DNA from: Chloroflexota bacterium
Lineage (GTDB): Bacteria; Chloroflexota; Chloroflexia; JAMDCE01
Direction: 5' to 3'
DNA length: 11,872 nucleotides
NCBI GenBank assembly: GCA_023489135.1
Contig: JAMDCE010000385.1
Coordinates: 1 to 11,872, forward strand
Shown: piece after piece, positions 1-6,698 of the stretch
How positions within the stretch are numbered: the first letter of the stretch is position 1
How the letters are laid out: the number at the start of each line of letters is the position of its first letter
Notes under the pieces: generated by a model
What the model was told of the DNA's origin: nothing
What the model saw: only the letters and a program-made list of their open reading frames with translations
Database searches by the model: none
Translations under genes and position numbers: made by a program

Positions 1-29
1 GATCGCGAAGAGCAAAGGGGAATGTTCCG
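1..29 (+). repeat. inverted partial copy of the 3' end of the nuclease-like gene (copy A)
   Basis: Bases 1-29 match the minus strand of 3652-3624 at 26 of 29 positions, the first 18 exactly. Read on the plus strand from base 2, it encodes IAKSKGE, the same seven C-terminal residues as the nuclease-like protein, then runs on six residues (CSDEGG) to TAG at 41-43. This could be the tail of a second, plus-strand copy of that gene, a rearrangement breakpoint inside the hydrolase gene, or an assembly fold-back at a contig end. Only sequence left of the window can decide. Confidence 0.6.
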
Positions 30-749
30 ATGAAGGCGGTTAGCCGCCGACGGGGGGAACAGCGCATCGTTTTCCGCCCAGATGATCAGCGTGGGGATTC
101 GCACCTTGAGCGAGTTTCGCTCCACGGCGCCGGTGATACCGTCGATACCGTTGGCGAGGAGCACCCTCAAATCGGTCAGACGTGTGTCCCGGTTCAGTTC
201 GCGGTACTTCGCGACAAGCTCCTTGGAGACGAGCTTCTTGTCGTTGAAAGCCAACGTCACAAAACTGTCCGTCCAATTGGCGGCCACGCTCCATACAGCA
301 CGGTTAAGCGTGCTGCCGACGACGGGCAGTCGGTAGAGAAACCCATAGAGCAATGTCCACGGAAGCTTTTTCGCCAGCGGGAGGTGCGCGAAGGTGTCCA
401 GAATGATCAGACGCGAGACCTTGTCGGGATGGCGCCTAAGGAACTCCAACCCAATGGCGCCGCCCAGGTCGTGGACGCCCAGTATGACTTGCCGCACGCC
501 GAGTTGGTCGAGAAACGCGTCCACGAACTCCGCGTACGCGCCGACAGTGTAGTCGAAATCGTGGGGCTTGTCGGACTGACCCCAGCCGAGGAGGTCCGGC
601 GCGTACACCCGGAACCGCGCGGAGAGCGCCGCTACCTGTTTCCGCCAGATGAACGACGAGGTTGGAATCCCGTGGATCAGGAGTACGGGCTCTCCCTCGC
701 CCTGGACCTCATAGTAGACATTCCAACGATTGATCGTCGTCCACATCAT
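1..749 (-). CDS. alpha/beta hydrolase with Asp nucleophile, haloalkane dehalogenase/epoxide hydrolase-like (3' end outside window)
   Basis: The frame is open from ATG 749 to the window edge (249 codons, no stop seen). An AAAGGGGG Shine-Dalgarno lies just upstream, and ATG is doubled (749 and 746). Seen: the oxyanion-hole motif HGIPTSSFIWR (residues 26-36), APDLLGWGQSDKP (50-62), the nucleophile elbow GVHDLGGAIG (91-100) with Asp94 where lipases have Ser, a helical cap rich in Leu/Trp (about 125-170), and IIWAEND (222-228) with a candidate acid residue. Family knowledge: an Asp nucleophile marks dehalogenases and epoxide hydrolases. However, the halide-holding Asn after HG is Ile28 and the Trp after the nucleophile is Leu95, so haloalkane dehalogenase activity is doubtful. 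The catalytic His is not in view. After about residue 244 (NIP) the sequence no longer looks like the family, coinciding with the repeat at 1-29. It lies 50 nt downstream of the methyltransferase and is probably co-transcribed. Confidence 0.85.
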   Translation of the reverse strand, partial: MMWTTINRWNVYYEVQGEGEPVLLIHGIPTSSFIWRKQVAALSARFRVYAPDLLGWGQSDKPHDFDYTVGAYAEFVDAFLDQLGVRQVILGVHDLGGAIGLEFLRRHPDKVSRLIILDTFAHLPLAKKLPWTLLYGFLYRLPVVGSTLNRAVWSVAANWTDSFVTLAFNDKKLVSKELVAKYRELNRDTRLTDLRVLLANGIDGITGAVERNSLKVRIPTLIIWAENDALFPPSAANRLHRNIPLCSSR

Positions 750-787
750 GGCCCCCTTTACTGCCAATCGATGACTAAGCGAGATCA

Positions 788-801
788 AGCGGCAAGCCGC
801 T
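788..801. other. small perfect inverted repeat at the methyltransferase stop codon
   Basis: AGCGGC-aa-GCCGCT is a perfect 6-bp inverted repeat overlapping the TAG of the methyltransferase (802-800) and 39 nt before the hydrolase start. No T-run follows on the minus strand, so it is not a standard terminator. It may be a transcript hairpin between two operon genes, or chance. Confidence 0.3.
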
Positions 802-1456
802 ATGCGCTGCTCTGGATCTTCGTTCCTTTCAAGATTCTACCTACCCCGAGCACCACGGAGGTTTCCCTCGCTATCTCGATCCCTGCTTTCCTGAGCAAAG
901 CGACGAGATCAGATTTGATGAATCCTGAGTAGTATGGGCCTTCATAGAGCTTCGCGATATGATAGACCAGGAACTGTCCAATCTTGCTCCTGGGCAACCC
1001 GTAATCTACGATGAGTATCGTTCCCTTTGGTTTGGTTACCCTCACCATCTCCTTCAGCACCTTTTGTCGTATGCTCAAGGGCATGTCGTGCAGGGCGAAG
1101 GAGATGCAGGTCAGATCAAAGCTAGCGTCCTCGAAAGGCAGATCCGTGGCATCCGCGATTTCAAACCTCGCGTTTGTAAACCTGTTCTTCTTTTTGGCCA
1201 CCCGAAGCAGGTCTTCGGACAGATCAATGCCGACGACGTCGTAGCCCCTTCGCGCAAAGGCGAAGGCCTGCTCACCAGTCCCCGTCGCGATATCCAGGAT
1301 TCGTGAGCCCTCCATCGGGTTTACGAAATCTACCACTTGGCTTCTTAGCCTTGAGAGGAAGGGCTTGGTTACAAGATCATAGAAAGGGGCCCATGCGCGC
1401 CACGCCCTGATTGTGAGCGAGTAGTATTCCTTTTCTTCGTCCAACGTTTCTCCCAT
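800..1456 (-). CDS. class I SAM-dependent methyltransferase (UbiE/Methyltransf_11-like)
   Basis: Predicted cytoplasmic methyltransferase of 218 residues. Motif I is seen as ILDIATGTGEQAF (about residues 53-65), the acidic end of strand 2 as VGIDLSEDLL (75-84), the motif FEIADATDLPFEDASFDL that ends strand 4 (98-115), and post-motif region KPKGTILIVDYG (142-153). The N-terminal WAPFYDLVTKPFLSRLR resembles the helical lead-in of UbiE/MenG-like enzymes, but the protein is shorter and the local genes are not quinone genes, so the substrate is unknown. Start choice: ATG 1456 has GGGG six bases upstream; an in-frame GTG at 1471 would add five residues but has no clear ribosome site. It lies 90 nt after the SRPBCC gene and 50 nt before the hydrolase, all on the same strand. 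A small-molecule O- or C-methyltransferase is the safest call. Confidence 0.88.
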   Translation of the reverse strand: MGETLDEEKEYYSLTIRAWRAWAPFYDLVTKPFLSRLRSQVVDFVNPMEGSRILDIATGTGEQAFAFARRGYDVVGIDLSEDLLRVAKKKNRFTNARFEIADATDLPFEDASFDLTCISFALHDMPLSIRQKVLKEMVRVTKPKGTILIVDYGLPRSKIGQFLVYHIAKLYEGPYYSGFIKSDLVALLRKAGIEIARETSVVLGVGRILKGTKIQSSA

Positions 1457-1546
1457 TTCTGCCCCGTTCACGAACGAGGGTCATGCGGGCGGACTACGCT
1501 TTGATTGTGGTAATAGAGGGTTTTCGTGCCCTAATGGTTCGTAGCA

Positions 1547-2065
1547 TTAATGTGTTCCTGCGAGGGTTTGAAAATGTGCATGGACTTCATGCAACATTTC
1601 GCGAACACACCATTTGGCATACATGTCGCCAAACAAATATCCTAACCAACGAGTACGAGCAGAATTTGGAAGTTCATAATCGATGTAGACAGTTGCTTTT
1701 GCGTTGCCGTCTTGAGGAGTAATCTCAAAACCCAAGGTGTAATGTCCGATGACAAGAAGATTTATGCCGTTGAAAGTCTGCCAGGCCTTACAGTAAGGAG
1801 GTTCCCTTCGAACTACTTTCTCAACCAATGCCAGCTTGACTCCAAGGACACTCCCAGTCAGAGAGACAACCGAACCGACTTCCTGACCACCCTTCTCATC
1901 CGTCTTCACCCTCATCCATCCCCACAGCATTTTCCAGGTGGGTTCCGCCATGTGCTTGGAAAGATTCTGAAAGATATCCAAGAAACCAAAGACATCTTCG
2001 GCCGAAGCACGTATCAGTTGTTCCTCTTCGTAATGGCGCAGGTCCTTGGTCCCAACAGTGCTCAT
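1547..2065 (-). CDS. SRPBCC (START/polyketide cyclase-like) family protein
   Basis: The 172-residue protein has the features of a helix-grip ligand-binding fold: an N-terminal strand with the family-like phrase LIRASAEDVFGFLDIFQNLSKH (residues 17-38), a central antiparallel-sheet region containing GSVVSLTG and GHYTLGFEI, and a long C-terminal helix (WLGYLFGDMYAKWCVREMLHEVHAHF). The length is typical of the family. The family binds hydrophobic ligands and includes cyclases, lipid-transfer proteins and coenzyme Q-binding proteins; no catalytic residue can be assigned here. ATG 2065 follows GGAGG with an 8-nt spacer. Together with the downstream methyltransferase and hydrolase it may form a small-molecule modification operon (inference). 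No signal peptide is seen. Confidence 0.75.
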   Translation of the reverse strand: MSTVGTKDLRHYEEEQLIRASAEDVFGFLDIFQNLSKHMAEPTWKMLWGWMRVKTDEKGGQEVGSVVSLTGSVLGVKLALVEKVVRREPPYCKAWQTFNGINLLVIGHYTLGFEITPQDGNAKATVYIDYELPNSARTRWLGYLFGDMYAKWCVREMLHEVHAHFQTLAGTH

Positions 2066-2076
2066 ATTCGTTGCCT

Positions 2077-2090
2077 CCAGAATTATCTGG
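2077..2090. promoter_or_regulatory. inverted repeat next to the SRPBCC ribosome-binding site
   Basis: CCAGA-ATTA-TCTGG is a perfect 5-bp inverted repeat. On the minus strand its 3' half runs into the GGAGG of the SRPBCC gene. The position would suit an operator or a small hairpin that masks the ribosome site. It is short enough to be chance, and no good -35/-10 pair was found around it. Confidence 0.25.
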
Positions 2091-2193
2091 CCATTCGCTT
2101 ACAATCGATCTCCCGGCCAAGAATGGCGTGACTGGCCTGGCGATGGATAATATGATGGCAATTGGCTTGGAACGAGAGTGCGTCCGGTTGTTT

Positions 2194-2817
2194 CTAGAAC
2201 TTCCAGAAATCGACCACTGTGGCATTGGGGGCGGATTTTAGCTGCCGCCGTAGCCAGTGCTTGCGGCGACAATCGAGCGCGACCAGGATTCGTCTCCCAG
2301 GATCGCGGCTCAAGATCCAAACGACGCCTTCGAGCAACGTCTCATTCCTTACCTGCCAGGCACGACGAGCGTCAGAGTCCGCTATCAGCAGTTGCAGGTC
2401 GCACAACATGCCGCACAGGTGCTCGACGATGGGGGAGTTGATGGCTCGTGCTCCACCAGCCAGTCTCATGAGGCTCATTGTAGAGTCGTCGCATTTCTGC
2501 GATAGCCATCGTCGCATCGATGCGAAGATTCCCCGACGGGGCAAAGCGATACCGCTCTGGTGCCAGGAGTGACCACCTTCACCGATTGGGATCAGAGTGA
2601 TCTCGCTCGTGCGCGATAACCCAGCCAGCGCCTCACGGCTCTCGATTGGTGCCTCGCTCAGGTTCCCAGCCTCCCAGTCGGTTCGGTCGATCTCCACGCA
2701 GAGCAGATCCGGCTTCTTCTCGGCAACCAGGTCCCGCAGACGCTGTAGGTCGTAGTCGGGTAGCACAGTGTGCAACTCGCGCAGCGTGCCGAGCAGAGTT
2801 ATCGTGCTGTTGACCAT
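2194..2817 (-). CDS. putative TraB/GumN-like protein (EreA/ChaN-like superfamily), uncertain
   Basis: 207 residues starting at ATG 2817 after a GGAGGAAGGA Shine-Dalgarno. The N-terminus (ITLLGTLRELHTV, residues 6-18, then KKPDLLCVEID, 34-44) resembles the first strand, GT-x-H region and strand with acidic pair of TraB/PrgY and GumN proteins. The C-terminal RRILVALDCRRKHWLRRQL (175-193) sits where those families have a strand followed by a His and an amphipathic helix. The classical GTxH is not intact here (GTLRELH), so this may be a degenerate or distinct branch. Known members include the plasmid pheromone-shutdown protein PrgY and putative metalloproteases; the reaction is poorly defined. 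There is no signal peptide or membrane segment. It lies 128 nt before the SRPBCC gene and 139 nt after the regulator gene, so the operon link is uncertain. Confidence 0.5.
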   Translation of the reverse strand: MVNSTITLLGTLRELHTVLPDYDLQRLRDLVAEKKPDLLCVEIDRTDWEAGNLSEAPIESREALAGLSRTSEITLIPIGEGGHSWHQSGIALPRRGIFASMRRWLSQKCDDSTMSLMRLAGGARAINSPIVEHLCGMLCDLQLLIADSDARRAWQVRNETLLEGVVWILSRDPGRRILVALDCRRKHWLRRQLKSAPNATVVDFWKF

Positions 2818-2956
2818 AAGTCCTTCCTCCGAGCCGTCCAGCGCTCCGCAATGGGCATCTTGAGTTCTCCTCCCTGTCCTATGCTACACGAGAGGAGACC
2901 TCGATTCATCGGTGAGTTTGCGTAACGGAAGTAAGTAATTCCACGTATTCTTGTAC

Positions 2957-3619
2957 CTAGTCCATTCCGCTGGTGAGATCACGCTGCGCATTTCGCGCCA
3001 CGGCCTCAAGGCGAGAACGAACACCTAGCTTGCCATAGATGTTGCGCAAATGCACCTCCACGGTACGCACGGAAAGATACAGCTTTTGAGCGATTTCCTT
3101 GTTGGTGTGTCCGGCCGTGAGCAGACTCAACACCTCACGCTCGCGCTCGGTGAGGGACTCGATTGCCGAGGGCCGTCCACGGTCGCCCACTCGCTTGAGC
3201 AACCAGCGAGCCACCGTGTTCGATACCGACAACTCTCCTGCCACCGCAGTGCGTATCCCGCGCATCAGTTCCTCGGGCCGATCGCTCTTGAGGAAGCATC
3301 CAGCCCCACCCGCTTCGAGGAGTTTCGTCGCCGTTCGCTCGTCTTGTAATGTGGCCAGCACCAGCACGGTCAGGTCTGGTTGAGTTTCTCTGATTGTCGT
3401 CAGGAATTGATCGGCGGGAACGTCGCAGAGATTAGGTTCGAGGAGAAGAACATCGGGTCTCAGTTGTGCTATCAGACCCACCAGTTCGGACCCGTCGCCA
3501 GTTTCTCCTACGATCGCAAAGTCGGGTTCGCGCTCCAGGAGGACTCGCAGTCCCGCTCGGACGATACTCAGCGGCTCCGAGATAAGAATGGCGATGACAG
3601 CTTGAGACTGAGGCTTCAT
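2957..3619 (-). CDS. LuxR/NarL-type regulator with a degenerate receiver domain
   Basis: 220 residues with the NarL/FixJ layout: receiver (about 8-125), linker, and a LuxR DNA-binding domain (155-207) with LTEREREVLSLLTAG and NKEIAQKLYLSVRTVEVHL intact. The receiver lacks key phosphorylation residues. The acidic pair normally at the end of strand 1 is Glu15-Pro16, the phospho-acceptor Asp after strand 3 is Glu61 (DVLLLEPNL), and the switch Thr is Ala89. The conserved Lys is kept (Lys111, CFLKS). A Glu at the acceptor site is expected to prevent phosphorylation and can mimic the active state, so this is likely a phosphorylation-independent regulator (inference). No histidine kinase is in the window. 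ATG 3619 lies 8 nt after the stop of the nuclease-like gene, whose 3' end (AAAGGTGA) supplies a distant ribosome site, suggesting translational coupling. Confidence 0.9.
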   Translation of the reverse strand: MKPQSQAVIAILISEPLSIVRAGLRVLLEREPDFAIVGETGDGSELVGLIAQLRPDVLLLEPNLCDVPADQFLTTIRETQPDLTVLVLATLQDERTATKLLEAGGAGCFLKSDRPEELMRGIRTAVAGELSVSNTVARWLLKRVGDRGRPSAIESLTEREREVLSLLTAGHTNKEIAQKLYLSVRTVEVHLRNIYGKLGVRSRLEAVARNAQRDLTSGMD

Positions 3620-3623
3620 CTAA

Positions 3624-3652
3624 CGGCTCATTCACCTTTGCTCTTCGCGATC
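3624..3652 (-). repeat. inverted partial copy (copy B), within the nuclease-like gene 3' end
   Basis: This is the partner of bases 1-29: 26 of 29 matching in inverted orientation, with mismatches at copy A positions 19, 25 and 26. Here it encodes the last residues IAKSKGE and the TGA stop of the nuclease-like protein. In copy A the stop is altered (TGT). Confidence 0.6.
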
Positions 3653-4893
3653 TTTAGCACAGCCCGGTAGTCCTCACCGAACTTGCACAGGCCCGCGCAG
3701 TGCTCACACAGGTCGGAGAAAAGTATGTAGCGCAGCTGGATGTCCTGCATTTGCTGAAAAGCGGGCCTATGCAGCTGGGCCTGGATTTCTTTCTCCCTGG
3801 CGTCGGGAGCGACCAGGAACAAGGGGAGTTGCTTATCACCTAGTGACTTCGACAAGTCAACCAAGCGCAGTATGCCGGAGTAGATTGATGTGCTCTTTTC
3901 CACCTCGAAGGCGCAGACGATTCCGTCGAGCTCCGGCCTGAGCCACACCACGTCGATCAAGCTGACTGTTTGGGCAACATCTTTCGGTAGACCGATGTCC
4001 GGGAATGCCTCGATGGTCAGGAAGGAGAGGCTTTGCCCTTCGAACTTCTTGCCTCTGTCATTGGCAGCAACGTGGACGCGATAACCGAGTGACCGACCGA
4101 TTGTAGTCAAAAGATGCTGAATCTTGAGGTGCTCGTCCTCTTCCCGCTGATCAGCCTGCACCTGAGTGTGACGCTTGCGCACTGCCTTCTCGACCTCTTC
4201 TCGGGCCAATGCCAGCGCCTCGTCACAGTTTGCATCGATTGCTATCCGGCCTACCCCGATCTCAAACAATAGGCCCGAGAACGCCCCCAAATCGTTCGAA
4301 AGCGGAGGTTCGAGTTGCGAGTTGACCTTCTTGATGACCTCGCGCATCTCCAGGTAGGCCGTCCACGATCCCAGCTTTTTCGAGTCCCCAAAGAGGGAGT
4401 TAAAACCCCTAACCATGGCGGTATTGAAGGGAGGAAACAGCGTTGGATGCAGGAAGTAAAGAATGTTGGCTACAGCCGGGCCGAGTCCCTTTATGCTCTG
4501 CCGATCCAGCTCCAAGATTTCCCGCACCAGTCGATCCTCTCTTGAGTTGCTCATGCATTTTTCCAGAAACTGGCCAAAAAGAAGCTTGTTATTTTGGTTC
4601 TCGTATATGTCGGGGATGCGAAGCTTGGGTTTCCAGAAGAACGGATGGGCCGCGCCTTCGAAAACCTGCTTCTGCTCGGTAATACTGTCTAGCACTGTCT
4701 CCAAAGGAGAGCCCTTGAAATCGTTCCCGAAGGTTCCCTCTCGTACGGATCGCACTACCTCGGCAACTCCACGTCGGATCGTGCGGAACGCTTTGAGGCG
4801 GGCTGTGCTCTGTATGAACCAGGTGTTGTAAACCGACTCCGGATCGCTCGTATAGCGCGAAACAATCTTCCCAAGGTCTTGATTCGACGCCAT
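3628..4893 (-). CDS. helix-hairpin-helix plus PD-(D/E)xK-like putative nuclease, uncharacterised
   Basis: 421 residues from ATG 4893, preceded by GGAGG with a 10-nt spacer; an in-frame GTG at 5010 would add 39 residues but has no ribosome site. The N-terminal half is helical and includes IKGLGPAVANILYFLHP (134-150) followed by FPPFNTAMVRGF, similar to the hairpin-and-helix of HhH DNA-binding/glycosylase-like folds. A charged linker (about 225-258) leads to a C-terminal domain with LIDVVWL (312-318, Asp314) and CAFEVEKSTSIYSGILRL (327-344, E-V-E-K). This order (helix, Asp strand, ExE/K strand, helix with YSG) suggests a PD-(D/E)xK-type nuclease core with a variant active site. CEHCAGLC (396-403) near the end could bind a metal. 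The substrate is unknown; roles in defence or repair are inference. It is followed 8 nt later by the atypical LuxR regulator. Confidence 0.65.
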   Translation of the reverse strand: MASNQDLGKIVSRYTSDPESVYNTWFIQSTARLKAFRTIRRGVAEVVRSVREGTFGNDFKGSPLETVLDSITEQKQVFEGAAHPFFWKPKLRIPDIYENQNNKLLFGQFLEKCMSNSREDRLVREILELDRQSIKGLGPAVANILYFLHPTLFPPFNTAMVRGFNSLFGDSKKLGSWTAYLEMREVIKKVNSQLEPPLSNDLGAFSGLLFEIGVGRIAIDANCDEALALAREEVEKAVRKRHTQVQADQREEDEHLKIQHLLTTIGRSLGYRVHVAANDRGKKFEGQSLSFLTIEAFPDIGLPKDVAQTVSLIDVVWLRPELDGIVCAFEVEKSTSIYSGILRLVDLSKSLGDKQLPLFLVAPDAREKEIQAQLHRPAFQQMQDIQLRYILFSDLCEHCAGLCKFGEDYRAVLKIAKSKGE

Positions 4894-5322
4894 CGTAAAG
4901 AAACCTCCGTCCACCGAAACTCGACTTGTGGAGCGACCATGTAACTTCTCTACATAGGCAGCATCCATACCCGACGAGGGTGCCCAAGCATGCTGGAAGT
5001 TGCGGACCACGTGGTGACATCATTATATTGAATCCCCAGCGAATGTGCTAGCTCGCTTGCGCTAGTCCTCACGAAGGAAGAATGATCGGTGCTCTCAGGA
5101 ACTCTTAATCTGTAGCTCAGGGAAGACTCAGTTGGCAGTTGCATCCTGTAAGTGTTGCATCCCTCGTCCGGCCTGTGCCCAGGGCCCCACGACTGAAGGC
5201 TGTTGACAGAAATGAGCCTCATCGAGCAACGCAGTTGGAGGGACGACGAGCTTCTCAAGTGGGGCACAAAAAGAAGGGCATATTGGCAAAATCCCCTGAC
5301 GATTCGCACGCGATATCGGTAG
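4894..5322. other. 429-nt divergent intergenic region, no supported gene
   Basis: This lies between the nuclease-like gene (minus) and the membrane methyltransferase (plus). Short open frames exist on the minus strand (4950-5309, for example), but they use a GTG start without a ribosome site and resemble no family. No tRNA or rRNA signature was seen. The stretch contains a perfect minus-strand TATAAT (5027-5022) and a perfect plus-strand TTGACA (5203-5208), each lacking a good partner hexamer. Confidence 0.6.
5022..5027 (-). promoter_or_regulatory. possible -10 element for the nuclease-like/regulator operon
   Basis: The minus strand reads TATAAT here, a perfect sigma70 -10, about 130 nt upstream of ATG 4893. 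No sequence near TTGACA lies 16-18 nt upstream and there is no extended TG, so it is only a candidate. Confidence 0.3.
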
Positions 5323-6111
5323 GTGTTTCACTTGAGTGAGAATAGCTTTCGTCCGAGGTTGGCCGCGATCTTCTCGGCCGTTATGCTACTGTACGTTGGG
5401 TATCTAATACTCGATGTAATCGCGCAGGGTTCGCTCGCTCTCGGCCTGTACAATATGCCCGACGATCACGAGCCGGTTAGTCACTACGGTCAGTGGCCGA
5501 CTGTCGTCGGCAGCATCTTGATCCTTTCCTTCTTTACCCTCGCCTACGTTGTACCCATAGGAAGACGTAACTGGCGCTCCGCAGGATTGGTGCAAGGCTT
5601 CATTATCGCGCTTTTCACGGAGATGTACGGCTTCCCGCTAACAGTCTATTTCATCGCGTCAATGATCGGCGTGCCGGTGGGGAACATCGGTGAGCTAGAC
5701 GGCCACCTCCTGGCGCGTGGCATCGCGATTGTGACAGGATTGTCGCTTGAGTCGGCGGCTGCTGCGGTGATGGCCGTCAGCTCGGCGGCGATGGTGATAG
5801 GCTTCTTGCTCATCTTTAAGGGTTGGCAGCGGATATACTTGGCCCAAGGAGAGCTTGTGGTTGATGGTATCTATCGCCACGTCCGCCATCCCCAGTACAC
5901 GGGCATCCTTTTGATCACGCTGGCCCTTCTCTTTCATTGGCCGACGATTGTGACCATACCGATGTGGCCGATCCTGGTGTACACGTACTACCGGCTTGCG
6001 CGACGAGAGGAAAGAGTGGCTGAGGAGATCTTCGGGGATGATTACCGGAGATATCGTCGAGAGACGCCGATGTTCATACCACGACTTGGACAGGGTCGCA
6101 GCCATCCATAG
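5323..6111 (+). CDS. ICMT/PEMT-like integral membrane methyltransferase
   Basis: 262 residues with about five hydrophobic spans (roughly 12-36, 59-80, 88-116, 131-164 and 196-222). The C-terminal hallmark of isoprenylcysteine carboxyl methyltransferase-like and phospholipid methyltransferase-like proteins is clear: DGIYRHVRHPQYTGILL (181-197), then RREERVAEEIFGDDYRRY (227-244) and FIPRL. These residues form the SAM-binding pocket in the family; substrates are lipids or lipophilic molecules at the membrane. The bacterial homologues usually have no isoprenylated protein partner, so the substrate cannot be named. Start: GTG 5323 gives the full frame; TTG 5332 is in frame and is better placed after AGGTG (5321-5325), so the true protein may be three residues shorter. 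It is the only plus-strand gene between 1 and 8070 and is convergent with the anchored protein at 6131. Confidence 0.85.
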   Translation: MFHLSENSFRPRLAAIFSAVMLLYVGYLILDVIAQGSLALGLYNMPDDHEPVSHYGQWPTVVGSILILSFFTLAYVVPIGRRNWRSAGLVQGFIIALFTEMYGFPLTVYFIASMIGVPVGNIGELDGHLLARGIAIVTGLSLESAAAAVMAVSSAAMVIGFLLIFKGWQRIYLAQGELVVDGIYRHVRHPQYTGILLITLALLFHWPTIVTIPMWPILVYTYYRLARREERVAEEIFGDDYRRYRRETPMFIPRLGQGRSHP

Positions 6112-6130
6112 AAGCACAAAGTAAGTCGTG

Positions 6131-6691
6131 CTACTTGAACGCTCGGACCACGTCGGCCAGCACCTGGCTTGGGTTCCCTTCCATTACCTCGACCCACATG
6201 ACCTTGTTGCCCGACTGGTACAGGCTGTAGGGCATTCCCTTGACCTTGAGCGAGTATACTGTTCGACCGTCAACCGAGGTTTTAGAGAGGTCGGCGTAGT
6301 CCTGCTTATCCCCTTTCTGAACACCTGCGACGATGGTGTTGATGGCTTCCTCGGCATCGGTAGTCTCGCGCTTCTCTCCGGCGCGAACTGTAACTCCACC
6401 ACTGTTCCCTTTGTAATGGGCAGTGTATGCCTTTGAGTATGAGACATCCTCTCCGAATAGGCCCCTTATCTCGGCGATGGCTTTGTCGCCGGTTTCTACG
6501 TGAGACGTAGACAAACTGAAGTCTCCGATCTGCGCGGGAAGGCCGGGTGAAGATGAAAGGACGTTTCCATTGAAGCTAAGATAGATCCCCGCGACGATGC
6601 CGATGAGCATCAACGTCTGGAAGTAACGCATCCAGCCGGTCTTCTTCTTGGCCTTGGCCGCGGTTGACTGCGCAACTACGCCACTAGACAT
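6131..6691 (-). CDS. single-pass membrane-anchored protein of unknown function
   Basis: 186 residues. A basic N-terminus (AAKAKKKTGWMR, residues 11-22) leads into one hydrophobic span (about 24-40), so the remaining ~145 residues are probably outside the membrane. The outer part is mixed alpha/beta in appearance (AQIGDFSLS, AIAEIRGLFGEDVSYSKAYTAHYKG, VDGRTVYSLKVKGMPYSL, VMWVEVMEGNPSQVLADVVRAF) and has no Cys or obvious catalytic motif; I do not recognise the family. Start choice: ATG 6691 is 7 nt after the stop of the DUF2933-like gene, with AAGGA upstream. The frame runs upstream to 6868, but that part overlaps the neighbouring gene and looks non-native. It is the last gene of the Rieske operon and so probably belongs to the same envelope function. 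Confidence 0.75.
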   Translation of the reverse strand: MSSGVVAQSTAAKAKKKTGWMRYFQTLMLIGIVAGIYLSFNGNVLSSSPGLPAQIGDFSLSTSHVETGDKAIAEIRGLFGEDVSYSKAYTAHYKGNSGGVTVRAGEKRETTDAEEAINTIVAGVQKGDKQDYADLSKTSVDGRTVYSLKVKGMPYSLYQSGNKVMWVEVMEGNPSQVLADVVRAFK

Positions 6692-6698
6692 GCTTCTA

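Noticed and set aside
30..932. 300-codon plus-strand open frame
   Set aside because: It is antisense to the hydrolase and methyltransferase, both with clear family motifs and ribosome sites; its product resembles no protein family.
4894..5010. N-terminal extension of the nuclease-like protein from GTG 5010
   Set aside because: The GTG has no Shine-Dalgarno, whereas ATG 4893 has GGAGG 10 nt upstream; the added 39 residues look non-native.
5203..5231. TTGACA as promoter of the membrane methyltransferase
   Set aside because: The hexamer is perfect, but 16-18 nt downstream there is only AGCAAC/GCAACG/CAACGC, nothing like a -10.
4950..5309. 119-codon minus-strand open frame upstream of the nuclease-like gene
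   Set aside because: GTG start with no ribosome site, Ser-rich unstructured product and no recognisable motif.
6113..6132. hairpin AGCAC/GTGCT between convergent genes as a terminator
   Set aside because: Only five base pairs with a ten-base loop and no T-run on either strand.
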